Source: Octadecabacter antarcticus 307
GTDB taxonomy: Bacteria; Pseudomonadota; Alphaproteobacteria; Rhodobacterales; Rhodobacteraceae
Direction: 5' to 3'
DNA: 64,000 bases
Assembly: GCF_000155675.2 (NCBI RefSeq)
Contig: NC_020911.1
Coordinates: 424,501-488,500 of the forward strand
Positions 19,040-28,661 of the stretch are shown here, one piece after another; position 1 is the stretch's first letter, and each line of letters begins with the position of its first letter. The translations under genes were made by a program, and so were the position numbers. A model generated the notes under the pieces. That model was not told the DNA's origin. It was given only the letters and a program-made list of their open reading frames with translations, and ran no database searches.

Positions 19040-19065
19040 TGTGTCCCAAAAGCCGGAATGCGTCA
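19040..19065 (-). repeat. Right terminal inverted repeat of the outer transposon
   Basis: Begins TGTGTCCCAAAAGCC and is the exact reverse complement of 13440-13465. The 9-bp target duplicate GGTCAAGGC follows at 19066-19074. Confidence 0.9.
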
Positions 19066-19087
19066 GGTCAAGGCCGCGCCCCTTTTC
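19066..19087. terminator. Right half of the split bidirectional terminator
   Basis: Target duplicate GGTCAAGGC, then the arm CCGCGCCCC (19074-19082) and TTTT, ending directly at the permease stop codon. It pairs with 13424-13432 when the transposon is removed. As it stands neither convergent gene keeps the full hairpin. Confidence 0.75.
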
Positions 19088-20773
19088 TTATGCCCTGTGC
19101 GCAGCGACCTGACGACACAGCAAGATCACCGGCAGCAACCCGATTGCCCCAATCAAAAGGCTTGGCACTGCCGCGCCGTTCAGCCGTTCATCGGACGCCA
19201 ATCGGAATGCCTGAACCGCCAATGTATCAAAGTTGAACGGCCTCATGATGAGCGTGGCAGGTAGTTCTTTCATGACATCGACAAAGACTATCAACGCGGC
19301 AGTCAACAGGCTTGGCGTTAGGATAGGCACGTGAACGCGGCGCACGGTGCCAATGGAATTTTGCCCCAAAACGCGGCTGGCGGCGTCAATGTTGCGGCTA
19401 ACGACGGCAATTCCGCCTTCATAGGCGCCCAACGCGGCGGCGAGAAATCTAATCATATACGCGCCGATCAGCAGCCAGATGGATCCCGTAAACAACAACC
19501 CCGTTGAGACATCAAAGGTGGCGCGCATCCAGGCATCCAGCGCATTGTCAAAGGCCGCAAAGGGCACGATTAAACCAACCGCAATTACGCCCCCCGGCAC
19601 GGCATACCCGATCCGCGCGATATACAGCGCCGCCGCCGCCGAACGAGTTTCGCGCAACCGGTTGAGACTCCCCAGTAAGACCGCAGCTGCGACCGTGACC
19701 AATGCCGCAATAGTTGCCAAAGTCAGTGAATTTTTGATGAAGTGAACGTATCGCGGACTGAACAGATTTTGTTCTGACCCTACCGCCATAACGGACAATG
19801 CCAGCACCGGAATGATAACGCCGAGCATAACTGGCAAACCACACAAGATCACCGCGCCCCACTTAGTGACACCTGCCAGTGGAATGCGACCTACCACGTC
19901 TTGGCGTTTGCCGTTACTGAACCGCGCGCGGCCCCGATTTGCGCGTTCCAACATCGCCAGAAGCAACGCGAAGGCCAGCAGCCCAAGCGATAATTGCGCC
20001 GCTGCGCCACGATCGGCCATGGAAAACCAACTGTTGTGGATGCCAGTCGCCAACGTTTGTACTCCGAAATAGGACACGGTGCCGAAATCCGCGATCGTCT
20101 CCATCATTGTGAGAAGAACACCCGCTGCAATGGCAGGGCGCGCCAAGGGCAGGGATATCGACAGGAATGCACGCACGGGCGATTTGCCCAACGATCGCGC
20201 CGCAAGGAACGTCGTCGCGCTTTGCCCCAGAAACGCGGCGCGCGCGAGCAGGTAGACATAGGGGTACAACACTAAGATTAGCATGATCGCCGCGCCGCCC
20301 AAACTGCGAATTTCAGGAAACCAATAGTCGCGTGGCCCCCAGCCGGTCACATCGCGCAGTGCGGCTTGGACGATGCCGGGATGGTCCAGAACATGGGTGT
20401 AAGCGTAGGCCAAAACATAGGCGGGAAATGCCAGGGGGATCACCAGCGCGACCTCAAGCCAGCGCCGACCTGGGAAGTCGGTCATCGTCACTAACCACGC
20501 TGACACTGTACCTATCATAAAAGTGCCAAAACCCACAATGACGACCAGGCCGGCGGTGTTGCGCATATAGTCATCGAGAACCGTCCCGGCGAGGTGGCGC
20601 AGCGTGTCGGTATCGCTCGAAAATGATGCAAGCCCGACCGCAAGGAACGGCAAAAGACAGAACATCGCAATCAGGAACGCGAGCAAGGCCATCGTTTTGT
20701 CGGCCATAAACCACGACGGTTTCGCGGTCGGGGGGGGCGCAGTTGGGGTGGGGTTTTGTGTGCTGTCGGACAT
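19088..20773 (-). CDS. Fe(III) ABC transporter permease, two fused BPD domains
   Basis: 561 aa with about twelve membrane helices in two BPD_transp_1 domains, the FbpB/AfuB layout. Both EAA-type loops are visible: AARSLGKSPVRAFLSISLPL in the first half and DAASRVLGQNSIGTVRRVHV in the second; they dock the ATPase. A proline-rich cytoplasmic N-terminus precedes helix 1. The partner binding protein is the convergent gene at 12385. No ATPase gene is in the window, so the ATPase must be elsewhere. The ORF is intact despite the adjacent insertion. Confidence 0.92.
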   Translation of the reverse strand: MSDSTQNPTPTAPPPTAKPSWFMADKTMALLAFLIAMFCLLPFLAVGLASFSSDTDTLRHLAGTVLDDYMRNTAGLVVIVGFGTFMIGTVSAWLVTMTDFPGRRWLEVALVIPLAFPAYVLAYAYTHVLDHPGIVQAALRDVTGWGPRDYWFPEIRSLGGAAIMLILVLYPYVYLLARAAFLGQSATTFLAARSLGKSPVRAFLSISLPLARPAIAAGVLLTMMETIADFGTVSYFGVQTLATGIHNSWFSMADRGAAAQLSLGLLAFALLLAMLERANRGRARFSNGKRQDVVGRIPLAGVTKWGAVILCGLPVMLGVIIPVLALSVMAVGSEQNLFSPRYVHFIKNSLTLATIAALVTVAAAVLLGSLNRLRETRSAAAALYIARIGYAVPGGVIAVGLIVPFAAFDNALDAWMRATFDVSTGLLFTGSIWLLIGAYMIRFLAAALGAYEGGIAVVSRNIDAASRVLGQNSIGTVRRVHVPILTPSLLTAALIVFVDVMKELPATLIMRPFNFDTLAVQAFRLASDERLNGAAVPSLLIGAIGLLPVILLCRQVAAHRA

Positions 20774-20842
20774 GACCGCTTGCTACCCTATCGCCTGCGC
20801 GGCGTCTATCTAAGACCTATTGTTTTAGTCGGGATTAAGGCA

Positions 20843-21001
20843 TCAGTCAGCTGGGCGATCGTCATATTCGTAACGCAGGATACGCGCGGCGTCGCCATCG
20901 GGGTCTTCATATTGGTCTGACCGAAGGGTCCATAAGAAACCGACAAGGCCGAGCGCACCAAGCGTGAGAGAGATCGGAATGAGGTAGGCGAGAACATTCA
21001 T
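20843..21001 (-). CDS. ccoS: cbb3-type cytochrome oxidase assembly protein CcoS
   Basis: A 52-aa single-helix membrane protein that reads MNVLAYLIPISLTLGALGLV and then GFLWTLRSDQYEDPDGDAAR, the diagnostic CcoS/FixS pattern (helix followed by W..RSGQYDD..GD..RIL). Its ATG overlaps the ccoI stop region, so it is the last gene of the ccoGHIS group. CcoS is needed for heme and copper incorporation into cbb3 oxidase. It is intact, although ccoI is not. Confidence 0.9.
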   Translation of the reverse strand: MNVLAYLIPISLTLGALGLVGFLWTLRSDQYEDPDGDAARILRYEYDDRPAD

Positions 21002-21002
21002 A

Positions 21003-23187
21003 TCACCGAACCCTCAGGGCATTAAGGGACACGATAATTGAACTTGTCGACATGGCAATTGCGGCCGACAGCGGCGTGGCAAAGCCGAAGAAAGCAAAGG
21101 GAACCGCAATCATATTGTAGCAAGCCGCAACGCCAAAATTTTCGAGGATACGCTGACGGGCAGAACGCGCGATCCGCAAAGCGTCTTCTATCTTTGAAAC
21201 ATCACCAGAGATCAGGACAATGTCAGCGGCAACCCGCGTGGCGTCCAACGCGGATGCAGGCGCGATAGAGACGTGCGCCAGTGCCATCGCCGCTGTGTCA
21301 TTCAACCCGTCACCAACCATCAGAACGTGCTTGCCTTGTGTGCTTAATTTTTTAAGAAACTTCGCTTTCTCGGTTGGCAGGACGTCAGAACGCCAATCAG
21401 TAAGGTTAATTATTTCTGCGAATCGTTTAACATTTGACGCGGTATCGCCGGACAATAACGTGACAGGCAGACTTCGATTCTGCAGGTGTTCCAAAAGCTG
21501 GCCAACGCCCGCCCGCAAGATGTCTTGAAATTCAAAGGTTGCATGGATGTGGTCATCGACAGCCAGAACTGTGCCTTGTCCCGCTAGGCCCGCCCAGTCA
21601 GCCCGCCCCAGCGCGACGCGTTTGCCATTCCAAAACCCTGAAATCCCGTAACCCGGCAGTTCCTTGATGCCGGTCAGTGTGACAGTCGGCAATTCCTGGC
21701 CTTGCGTCGCGGCGACGATGGCGCGGCTGCGCGGATGTGCTGACGCCATGGCAAGCGTTGCTGCAAGAGCGAGGTCCTGCGGCGCGATATTGCGTAGATT
21801 CAACAGCGCCGGCTTGCCCAAAGTCAGTGTACCAGTCTTGTCAAAGATAACGGTGTCGACTTCGGCCAAACGTTCCAGTGCGGTTGCGTGTTTCACAAGC
21901 AAGCCACGACGAAACAGCGCACCGGAGGCGACTGTGGACACCGCAGGAACCGCCAAACCCAAGGCGCAAGGACAGGTGATAATCAGCGTCGCGACCGCGA
22001 TGTTAAGGGAATAGCGCACGTCACTGCCCGACGGATACATCCACATCACAAAGGCCGCGAACGCCAGCAGGTGCACGGCGGGCGCATAGATCGCGGCGGC
22101 GCGGTCCGCGAGTGAATTGTAGCGCGATTTAGCTTCTTCCGCGACAGAGATCAGGTCAGCGAGGGAGTGCAAACGTATCTTTGCCAACGGCCGTCACCCG
22201 CACGTTGAGCGGTCCTGTGAGATTGATTTCACCGGCACGCAGGATGTCATCGGGCCACACACAGACGGGGTCGGACTCGCCCGTCAGAAACGCGAGGTCA
22301 AGTTCGCTTTCGCCACGCATGATCTGTCCGTCGACCGGCATCCGCGCGCCGGGTCGGACAAGAACAAGATCGCCGATGCAAAGATTAGACAGAGACACCG
22401 TTTGCGGTATTCCATCGTTCAGGCGCAAGGCAGTTGGCGTTTCCTGCGCAGCAAGTTCCGTGGCGGCCGAGCGCGCCACAGTACGGGTGCGCTGGTCAAG
22501 GTAGCGCCCAGCCAGCAGGAAGAAGGTCAATGACAAGGCTGCGTCAAAATAGGCGTGATCGCCAGAATTGGCGACTTCAAACAATGACATTCCAGCGGCC
22601 AGAAAAATGGCGAGAGAGATCGGGACATCCATGTTGAGCCGCGCAACACGCAAAGCCCGCCAAGCGTTTACGTAAAATGGCTGCGCTGCGAAGATGATCG
22701 TCGGCAACGCGATGACAGCGGAAATCCAGTGGAACAGATCGCGGGTGGCATCGCTGGCCCCAGACCATACTGCAACAGACAGCAGCATGACATTCATCAT
22801 CGCAAAGCCTGCCACACCAAGGCGCATCAAAAGATCACGCGCGGCACGGTCAGAATGATTGGCCGATAATGTGGCTTGGTCCAGTGGTTGCGCATCATAG
22901 CCCAACGCCGCGAGCGCTTCTGTCAGCATCACGTCATCAATGTCGGGGCTTACATGCACTGTCGCTCGTTTGCGGGTCAGGTTCACCCGCACATGCGACA
23001 CCCCGGTCAAGTCCATCAAGCCACGTTCAACAATTGAAATGCAGGCAGCACAGTGGATCGTGGGAAGGGACAGCGCGACTTCGCGGTCGCCACGCTTTGC
23101 GGTATTGCCTGCCTGCTCGGTCGCAAGTGCTGTGGCGTCGCATCCGGGGCAGGCGGACAGGCCGATATGGGCATCTGCAACTGTCAT
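21003..23187 (-). pseudogene. ccoI: Copper-transporting P-type ATPase CcoI, frameshifted
   Basis: P1B-type ATPase that supplies copper to cbb3 oxidase. ATG 23187 overlaps the ccoH stop as ATGA. First part: N-terminal CPGC, heavy-metal domain HCAACISIVE, membrane helices and the actuator TGESDP. At about 22170 the frame breaks (expected GKDT-x-LHSLADL; here one net extra or two missing bases), and the second frame carries TCPCALGLA, the phosphorylation site DKTGT, GDGLNDTAAM and the C-terminal helices. Everything on each side is well conserved, so the lesion is recent or a sequencing error. Confidence 0.9.
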
Positions 23188-23636
23188 CTTTGGACCAAGA
23201 CAACGACGCGTTGGCGAAAGGCTGTACCGTCTTGCGCGGTGGCTTCCATGCGCAGGTTCCAATTGCCTGGCGCGGTGGTCACTGGGGCAATATATTTGGT
23301 TCCGGTGAAAATGAAATCTGGCGTCTGATCATCGCGTACGTTGGTCGCGCGCCCGAATATGCCATCAAGTTCGGCGACCTCAACAGGGCGACCATCTGCC
23401 TCGGTGATACTAAGGTGAAGTTCGTCATCAGACACGTTCGCCGAAACAGTCCAGCCGAGTGCCAGTTGCGCACTGCGATCTGCATCGAAATTCTGGCTGG
23501 CAACGTATGAGTTTTTTACTTCTAACCCGGGAAAGGTCGCGACCGCCGAATACGCCAGCAACAGGTTGACCGAAAGGATCACGCCAAATGCGCCTGCCAT
23601 CCCAAAGAATAATTTGCGCCCAGTAAGTGGTGCCAT
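23184..23636 (-). CDS. ccoH: cbb3 oxidase assembly protein CcoH (FixH family)
   Basis: 150 aa with one N-terminal membrane helix (LFFGMAGAFGVILSVNLLLAYSAV) followed by a periplasmic domain with FPGLEVKNSYVASQNFD, the FixH signature, and LGW nearby. It associates with CcoN/CcoO during assembly. The start is 3 bp from the ccoG stop, and the stop overlaps the ccoI start (ATGA), so translation is coupled. Intact. Confidence 0.92.
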   Translation of the reverse strand: MAPLTGRKLFFGMAGAFGVILSVNLLLAYSAVATFPGLEVKNSYVASQNFDADRSAQLALGWTVSANVSDDELHLSITEADGRPVEVAELDGIFGRATNVRDDQTPDFIFTGTKYIAPVTTAPGNWNLRMEATAQDGTAFRQRVVVLVQR

Positions 23637-23639
23637 GAT

Positions 23640-25073
23640 CTAGGTTCCCCCCGTGCCGTTAAAATATGTATCGTCGTGGGCGCGTTCATCGTTGATTGTG
23701 TCGATAACCCAGAACCGCATGGGCGTGCGATCATCGGTTGACGCTGGGGTTTGCGCAGCGGCGCTGACAAAGACCCGCTCAAGATGGGTTGAATCGGCTG
23801 GCACATCCACAACGTTGTTTCCGTTGGCTTGACCTTGAACGTCGATCTGAAGCGCGGCATCAGATGTGACAGACAGTTCAAATGGCCGCGTTTCACCGTG
23901 TTTATTGCGCAGGCGGATTTCGTAAACATTGCGGATCGTGCCATCGGAAAGGACGACATAGGTCGGATTTCGCACAGCCGCGACGGTCATGTTGATGTCG
24001 GGTTGAATGAACAAAGCAACCACCAACCCAATTCCGACAATGGACCACAGACCTGAATAGATCAGGGTGCGCGGTCGCAGGATGTGCTGCCAAACCCGTT
24101 TTGTCGGCTGAGCATTGCGTTCTGCTTCTTCATCATCAAGTGACAGATAATCAACAAGCCCACGCGGCTTGCCGATCTTGGCCATGATGTCGTCGCATGC
24201 ATCAATGCACAGCCCGCAGGTGATGCATTCCATTTGTTGCCCGTCGCGGATGTCGATGCCGACAGGACACACGTTGACGCAGGCCATGCAGTCGATGCAA
24301 TCACCTTGCGGTGTGTCCTCAGTGATCTCAGCCGAATGTTTGCGCGGCTCACCGCGCCGGGCGCGGTAGCCGATGGTGATTGTATCTTCATCCATCATAG
24401 CGGCTTGGATGCGCGGCCAAGGGAAGGCGTAGATGCAGACCTGTTCGCGCGCGATGCCGCCAAAGAACACGGTGGAAACGGTTAGGATTGCCATGGTTGT
24501 ATAGGCAACCGGATGCGCGGTTCCATTGATCAGGTTCACCAGCAGTGTAGGCGCATCGGTAAAATAGAAGACCCACGCGCCGCCCGTGGCCAACGCGATC
24601 ACCAACCAGATTGCGTATTTCGTCAATCGCAATCGGAGTTTACGGACATCCCATTTTGCATTCCAAAGACGAACGCGGGCGTTGCGGTCGCCTTCAATCC
24701 AGCGTTCCGTCGCAATAAATAGGTCCGTCCAGACGGTTTGTGGACAGGCATAGCCACACCAAACGCGGCCCATGGCGGATGTGAACAAGAACAGGCCAAG
24801 TCTCGCCATGATCAGCAACCCGGCAATGAAATAGAATTCATGTGGCCAGATTTCGATCCAAAAAAAGAAGAATCGCCGACTGGCAAGGTCGATCAGAACC
24901 GCTTGGTCCGGCAGTTCTGCACCACGGTCCCAGCGGATCCATGGAGTCAGATAATAGATGCTGAGCGTCAGGATCATGATCACCCATTTTAGTGACCGGA
25001 ATTTGCCCTTCACCTTGCGCGGGAAGACAGGCTCGCGTTTTGCGTAAAGTGGCTTATTATCGGTGGATGTCAC
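23640..25073 (-). CDS. ccoG: cbb3 oxidase accessory ferredoxin-like protein CcoG
   Basis: 477 aa with several membrane helices and a two-[4Fe-4S] domain: CIDCMACVNVCPVGIDIRDG and CITCGLCIDACDDIM at about residues 265-300. The C-terminal half is a periplasmic Ig-like domain as in RdxA/FixG. CcoG is implicated in copper reduction for cbb3 assembly. The ATG overlaps the ccoP stop by 4 bp. Intact. Confidence 0.95.
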   Translation of the reverse strand: MTSTDNKPLYAKREPVFPRKVKGKFRSLKWVIMILTLSIYYLTPWIRWDRGAELPDQAVLIDLASRRFFFFWIEIWPHEFYFIAGLLIMARLGLFLFTSAMGRVWCGYACPQTVWTDLFIATERWIEGDRNARVRLWNAKWDVRKLRLRLTKYAIWLVIALATGGAWVFYFTDAPTLLVNLINGTAHPVAYTTMAILTVSTVFFGGIAREQVCIYAFPWPRIQAAMMDEDTITIGYRARRGEPRKHSAEITEDTPQGDCIDCMACVNVCPVGIDIRDGQQMECITCGLCIDACDDIMAKIGKPRGLVDYLSLDDEEAERNAQPTKRVWQHILRPRTLIYSGLWSIVGIGLVVALFIQPDINMTVAAVRNPTYVVLSDGTIRNVYEIRLRNKHGETRPFELSVTSDAALQIDVQGQANGNNVVDVPADSTHLERVFVSAAAQTPASTDDRTPMRFWVIDTINDERAHDDTYFNGTGGT

Positions 25074-25940
25074 TGCGCGCTGCCAAGTTGATGAACGTAG
25101 GCGGCAACAGCGTTAATTTCGGAAAGACTTAGCCCACTTGCCCCACGGAATTCTTCGGACCATGTGGGCATAACGCCAAAGCGGGCATCATGAATGCTCG
25201 TACGGATCGTGTCCGCGTCGCCGCCATAAAGCCAGATTGCGTCGCTCAGGTTTGGCGCGCCGATGTCTTCCACTCCAAGCCCTGCATCACCGTGACACGG
25301 TGCACAATTATCATAGAACAGCGTGGACCCAACCCCTGCCAGAACGGCATCATGGTCTTGGCCTGAAATCGAAAGGACATGCTGAACGATCGCATCAATT
25401 TCATCATCCGCAAGGATTTTGTCGGCGCCAAAAGCAGGCATCTGGGTGTAATGACTGTCAAAGGACTGCTCGTTCCGGATGCCGTGGGTGACCGTGTAAG
25501 CAATTTGTCCAATTTCGCCGCCCCAAAGCCAGTCGTCATCAAGCAGGTTTGGATAACCGCCTGCCTGTACGCCAGCCGCGCCACTTTCGTGGCACTGCGA
25601 ACAGTTCGCCGCAAATATGGACCCGCCTGCATTGACTGCGAAGGTGTGCAATTCCGCGTCCTCGCGGATCGCCGTTAGGTCCACCGAGGCCAGCCGCGCC
25701 AGAATTGCCGCGTTTGACGCATTCACGCGGGCGATGTCTTCGGCGACTTCGCCACGGGTCGAATAGCCTAACAGACCCTGCGTCGCGCCACTGATCAGCG
25801 GCCAAGCAGGGTAGAGCCCAGATGATTGTCAGATAGAAAACCCAGACCCACCAACGTGGCATTGGATTGTCGAGCTCTTCGACGCCGTCCCAAACGTGAC
25901 CCGTGGTGTCGACGTCGTCTTTTTTGTCTTGCTTATTCAT
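25070..25940 (-). pseudogene. ccoP: cbb3 oxidase diheme subunit CcoP, frameshifted
   Basis: ATG 25940 overlaps the ccoQ end by 8 bp. The N-terminus [19 protein letters not shown]...[20 protein letters not shown] is typical, but in the membrane helix the frame breaks near 25822: IIWAL is followed in another frame by [17 protein letters not shown], so a few codons (family IGYSxL) are gone and the frame is shifted. The second frame (25070-25815) retains both heme c sites CSQCH and CAPCH. A GTG at 25726 could start only a soluble fragment without the anchor. Confidence 0.9.
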
Positions 25941-26133
25941 TTTGAGCCTCCGGACCTTTGGTGGTGTCGTTGACTGGACCGTCTTCGTGGCGGAATATGA
26001 CGTTGGCGGCATCGTCGTGCAGATCGCGTGATCCGGGGCGGAAGGCCCAAAACCACACGAACGCAAGAAAGATAAACAGCGCGAGCAACGCCCAGCTATC
26101 GGCGAGTTCGCGAAGGAATATATAGGTGTCCAT
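25933..26133 (-). CDS. ccoQ: cbb3 oxidase small subunit CcoQ
   Basis: 66 aa with one membrane helix ([19 protein letters not shown]) followed by the conserved RPGSR and an acidic cytoplasmic tail. Size and position between ccoO and ccoP are as in other ccoNOQP operons. CcoQ stabilises the complex. Confidence 0.92.
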   Translation of the reverse strand: MDTYIFLRELADSWALLALFIFLAFVWFWAFRPGSRDLHDDAANVIFRHEDGPVNDTTKGPEAQNE

Positions 26134-26144
26134 GTGCTGTCCCC

Positions 26145-26861
26145 CTAGCGGCTTGCATCAGGTGTGAAGGTCGAAAAATCGACCAGCGTGCCCAGCATTT
26201 GAAGATACGCATCCATTTCGGAAATTCCATCACTGCTGTTGAAGTTACGGACCTGTGCGCCCGGGTAGCGTTCGACCAGATCATCCCAATCACTGAACGG
26301 GTCGGCTTGGGCGATGAAATCCGCCTGCGCGTTCTCGATCATGTCGTCCGTGTATGGGACGCCGACAGCCGCATGGGTCTTCACCAGATCTGCAATGTGA
26401 TCAGGCTCAATGAAGCGGTTCGTCAAGAATGAATATGGCGGCATAACCGATTCTGGCACGACTGATTGCGGATCACTGAGGTGATCAATGTGCCAAGCAT
26501 CCGAATAACGTCCACCGACACGCGCAAGGTCCGGCCCCGTCCGTTTAGACCCCCACTGATGCGGGTGGTCGTACATAGATTCCGCAGCGAGGCTATAGTG
26601 CCCGTAGCGTTCAACCTCATCGCGAATCGGGCGGATCATCTGGGAGTGGCAGACATAACAACCCTCGCGCACGTAGATGTCGCGCACTGCCAATTCCAGC
26701 GGGGAATAGGGCCGCATGCCCTCAACCTTTTCGATGGTGTTTTCAAGATAGAACAGCGGTACGATTTCAACGATCCCGCCGATGGCGACAACCACTAGGC
26801 TGCCGACCAACAGGAGCGACGCGTTCTTTTCGATGACCTTATGGCGATCAAGAATTCCCAT
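26145..26861 (-). CDS. ccoO: cbb3 oxidase monoheme subunit CcoO
   Basis: 238 aa with an N-terminal signal-anchor helix ([24 protein letters not shown]), then [16 protein letters not shown], the heme c attachment motif CxxCH, and the downstream Met ligand region [13 protein letters not shown]. It passes electrons to CcoN. The start lies 75 bp after the ccoN stop; an AGCAGCATGTTGCTGCT hairpin lies in between. Intact. Confidence 0.95.
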   Translation of the reverse strand: MGILDRHKVIEKNASLLLVGSLVVVAIGGIVEIVPLFYLENTIEKVEGMRPYSPLELAVRDIYVREGCYVCHSQMIRPIRDEVERYGHYSLAAESMYDHPHQWGSKRTGPDLARVGGRYSDAWHIDHLSDPQSVVPESVMPPYSFLTNRFIEPDHIADLVKTHAAVGVPYTDDMIENAQADFIAQADPFSDWDDLVERYPGAQVRNFNSSDGISEMDAYLQMLGTLVDFSTFTPDASR

Positions 26862-26935
26862 AATCAGCCTCCTTATTCAGCGGGAATGGCCGCGGTGGAA
26901 TCAGCAGCATGTTGCTGCTTTCCGAAGGCTGTCAT

Positions 26936-28540
26936 CTAAAGGTTGAAACACATGATGATTGCGCCGGTTAGGTACAGGGCTCCGCCCAGACCACGCACGA
27001 CATACATCGGGAACTTGGCCTCAACGGTGTCAGCAAAGCTGTTCACCAAGAAACCCTGTGCGTCGACTTCGCGCCACATCAGGCCTTCCATGATCCCGGT
27101 GACCCACATCGAAGACGCGTAAAGAATGATCCCGATCGTCGCGAGCCAGAAGTGGTAGTTCACCAGACGCAGCGAATAAAGCCCTGCGCGGTTCCACAGT
27201 TTTGGTGTCATGAAATACAGTGCCGCAAATGTAATCATACCGTTCCAGCCCAGCGCACCGGAATGCACGTGGCCGATGGTCCAGTCGGTATAGTGGCTTA
27301 GCGAATTCACTGCGCGGATCGACATCATCGGACCCTCGAATGTGGACATGCCATAAAAGCCGAGTGAAATGACCATCATGCGAATGATCGGGTCGGTGCG
27401 GATTTTGTCCCATGCACCTGACAGCGTCATTAAACTGTTGATCATGCCACCCCAGCTGGGCATCCACAGAACGATAGAAAACACCATGCCAAGGGTCGTC
27501 GCCCAGTCAGGTAACGCGGTATAATGCAGGTGGTGCGGGCCGGCCCATATGTACGAGAAAATCAATGACCAGAAATGGACGATCGACAGTTTGTAACTGA
27601 ACACCGGCTTACCGGCCTGTTTTGGGACAAAGTAATACATCATGCTCAGGAAACCTGCTGTCAGGAAGAAACCAACAGCGTTGTGGCCGTACCACCACTG
27701 GGTCATCGCATCCTGCACGCCTGCGAAAACCTGCACAGACTTTGAGCCGAAAATGCTGATAGGCAACGACAGGTTGTTGACAATGTGCAGCATCGCAACG
27801 GTCACGATAAAGGCGAGGAAGAACCAGTTCGCGAGGTATATATGTGGTTCTTTGCGTTTGACGAGCGTGCCAAGAAAAACGACCAGATAGGCGACTCAAA
27901 CGATGGTCAGCCAGATGTCTACGTACCATTCAGGTTCGGCGTATTCTTTCGATTGGGTGGCCCCCATCAAATACCCCGTCGCGGCCAGCACGATAAAAAG
28001 ATTGTACCCCCCAAACACGAACCACGCGGTGTTGCCGCCCCACAGACGGGCAGCACAGGTGCGTTGCACGATATAAAACGACGTACAGATCAGCGCGTTG
28101 CCACCGAAGGCAAAGATCACTGCGGACGTGTGGACCGGACGTAGGCGGCCGAAGTTGCCGGAACCCTGTAGGAGTTCAAAATTCAACGATGGAAACGCCA
28201 GTTGGAACGCGATGAATGTGCCGACAAGAAATCCGGCCAGCCCCCAAAACGCCGTTGCAACCACGCCGTAACGGATCACACCGTCCATGTAGCCTGTGAG
28301 TTCTGGTGGTCTGATGTCGTCAGCAGTGCGTACCGACCAAACGAACATGCCCGCTGATATGACCATGATGATAATGGCGTGAACTTGATAGGCAATATCA
28401 CGCGCCCAACTTGCGGCCACCGCCGCGAGCAGGGTGATAATCCCGAACGCAAGTATCTTGAACCAATTCCACATCGCGGCGTTCCCTTTTTCGAATAGGA
28501 CGAATGTGTCCTGCAAATATCTATGGAACGGGTTTTTCAC
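26936..28540 (-). pseudogene. ccoN: cbb3 oxidase catalytic subunit CcoN, premature stop
   Basis: A single reading frame of about 535 codons with the full set of helices and His-rich motifs of the heme-copper oxidase family ([54 protein letters not shown]). It is interrupted only by TGA at 27896-27898 (codon 215), where the family has Trp (LTIVW); the same frame then continues [20 protein letters not shown] without another defect. One G-to-A change explains it. The product would lack the active-site helices. Read-through or a sequence error cannot be excluded. Confidence 0.92.
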
Positions 28541-28559
28541 GGATCAGCCCAAGGCCGCA

Positions 28560-28573
28560 TTGATCCATGTCAA
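28560..28573. promoter_or_regulatory. FNR/FnrL box between ccoN and usp
   Basis: TTGATCCATGTCAA matches TTGAT-N4-ATCAA at nine of the ten defined positions. It lies in the divergent gap between ccoN (start 28540) and the universal stress gene (start 28662), with fnrL itself next door. A second short palindrome TTGATATCAA lies at 28592-28601. The first box is about 95 bp from the usp ATG, and only 20 bp from the ccoN ATG. Confidence 0.65.
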
Positions 28574-28661
28574 AGAAATGCACGGTTTATTTTGATATCA
28601 ACCAACGGGTGACGGTCAACGGATTGTGACATTGAAACGACCCAAAACAGGAGCCCTGAAC

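Larger units (their letters stand above)
13440..19065. mobile_element. Unclassified transposon with 26-bp inverted repeats, nested with other IS
   Basis: Terminal inverted repeats lie at 13440-13465 and 19040-19065 (26 bp, identical) and are flanked by the 9-bp direct repeat GGTCAAGGC at 13431-13439 and 19066-19074. Without the nested IS3 element (13766-16725 plus its 4-bp duplicate) the unit is about 2.66 kb and encodes one transposase-like gene on the + strand, now dead. Nine-base duplications are typical of IS1- and IS4-type transposition, but the single long protein does not match the sizes of those families. I do not recognise a named family. Confidence 0.85.

Noticed and set aside
20806..20997. 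63-codon ORF as the gene between permease and ccoI
   Set aside because: It is the wrong frame; the CcoS protein is encoded at 20843-21001.
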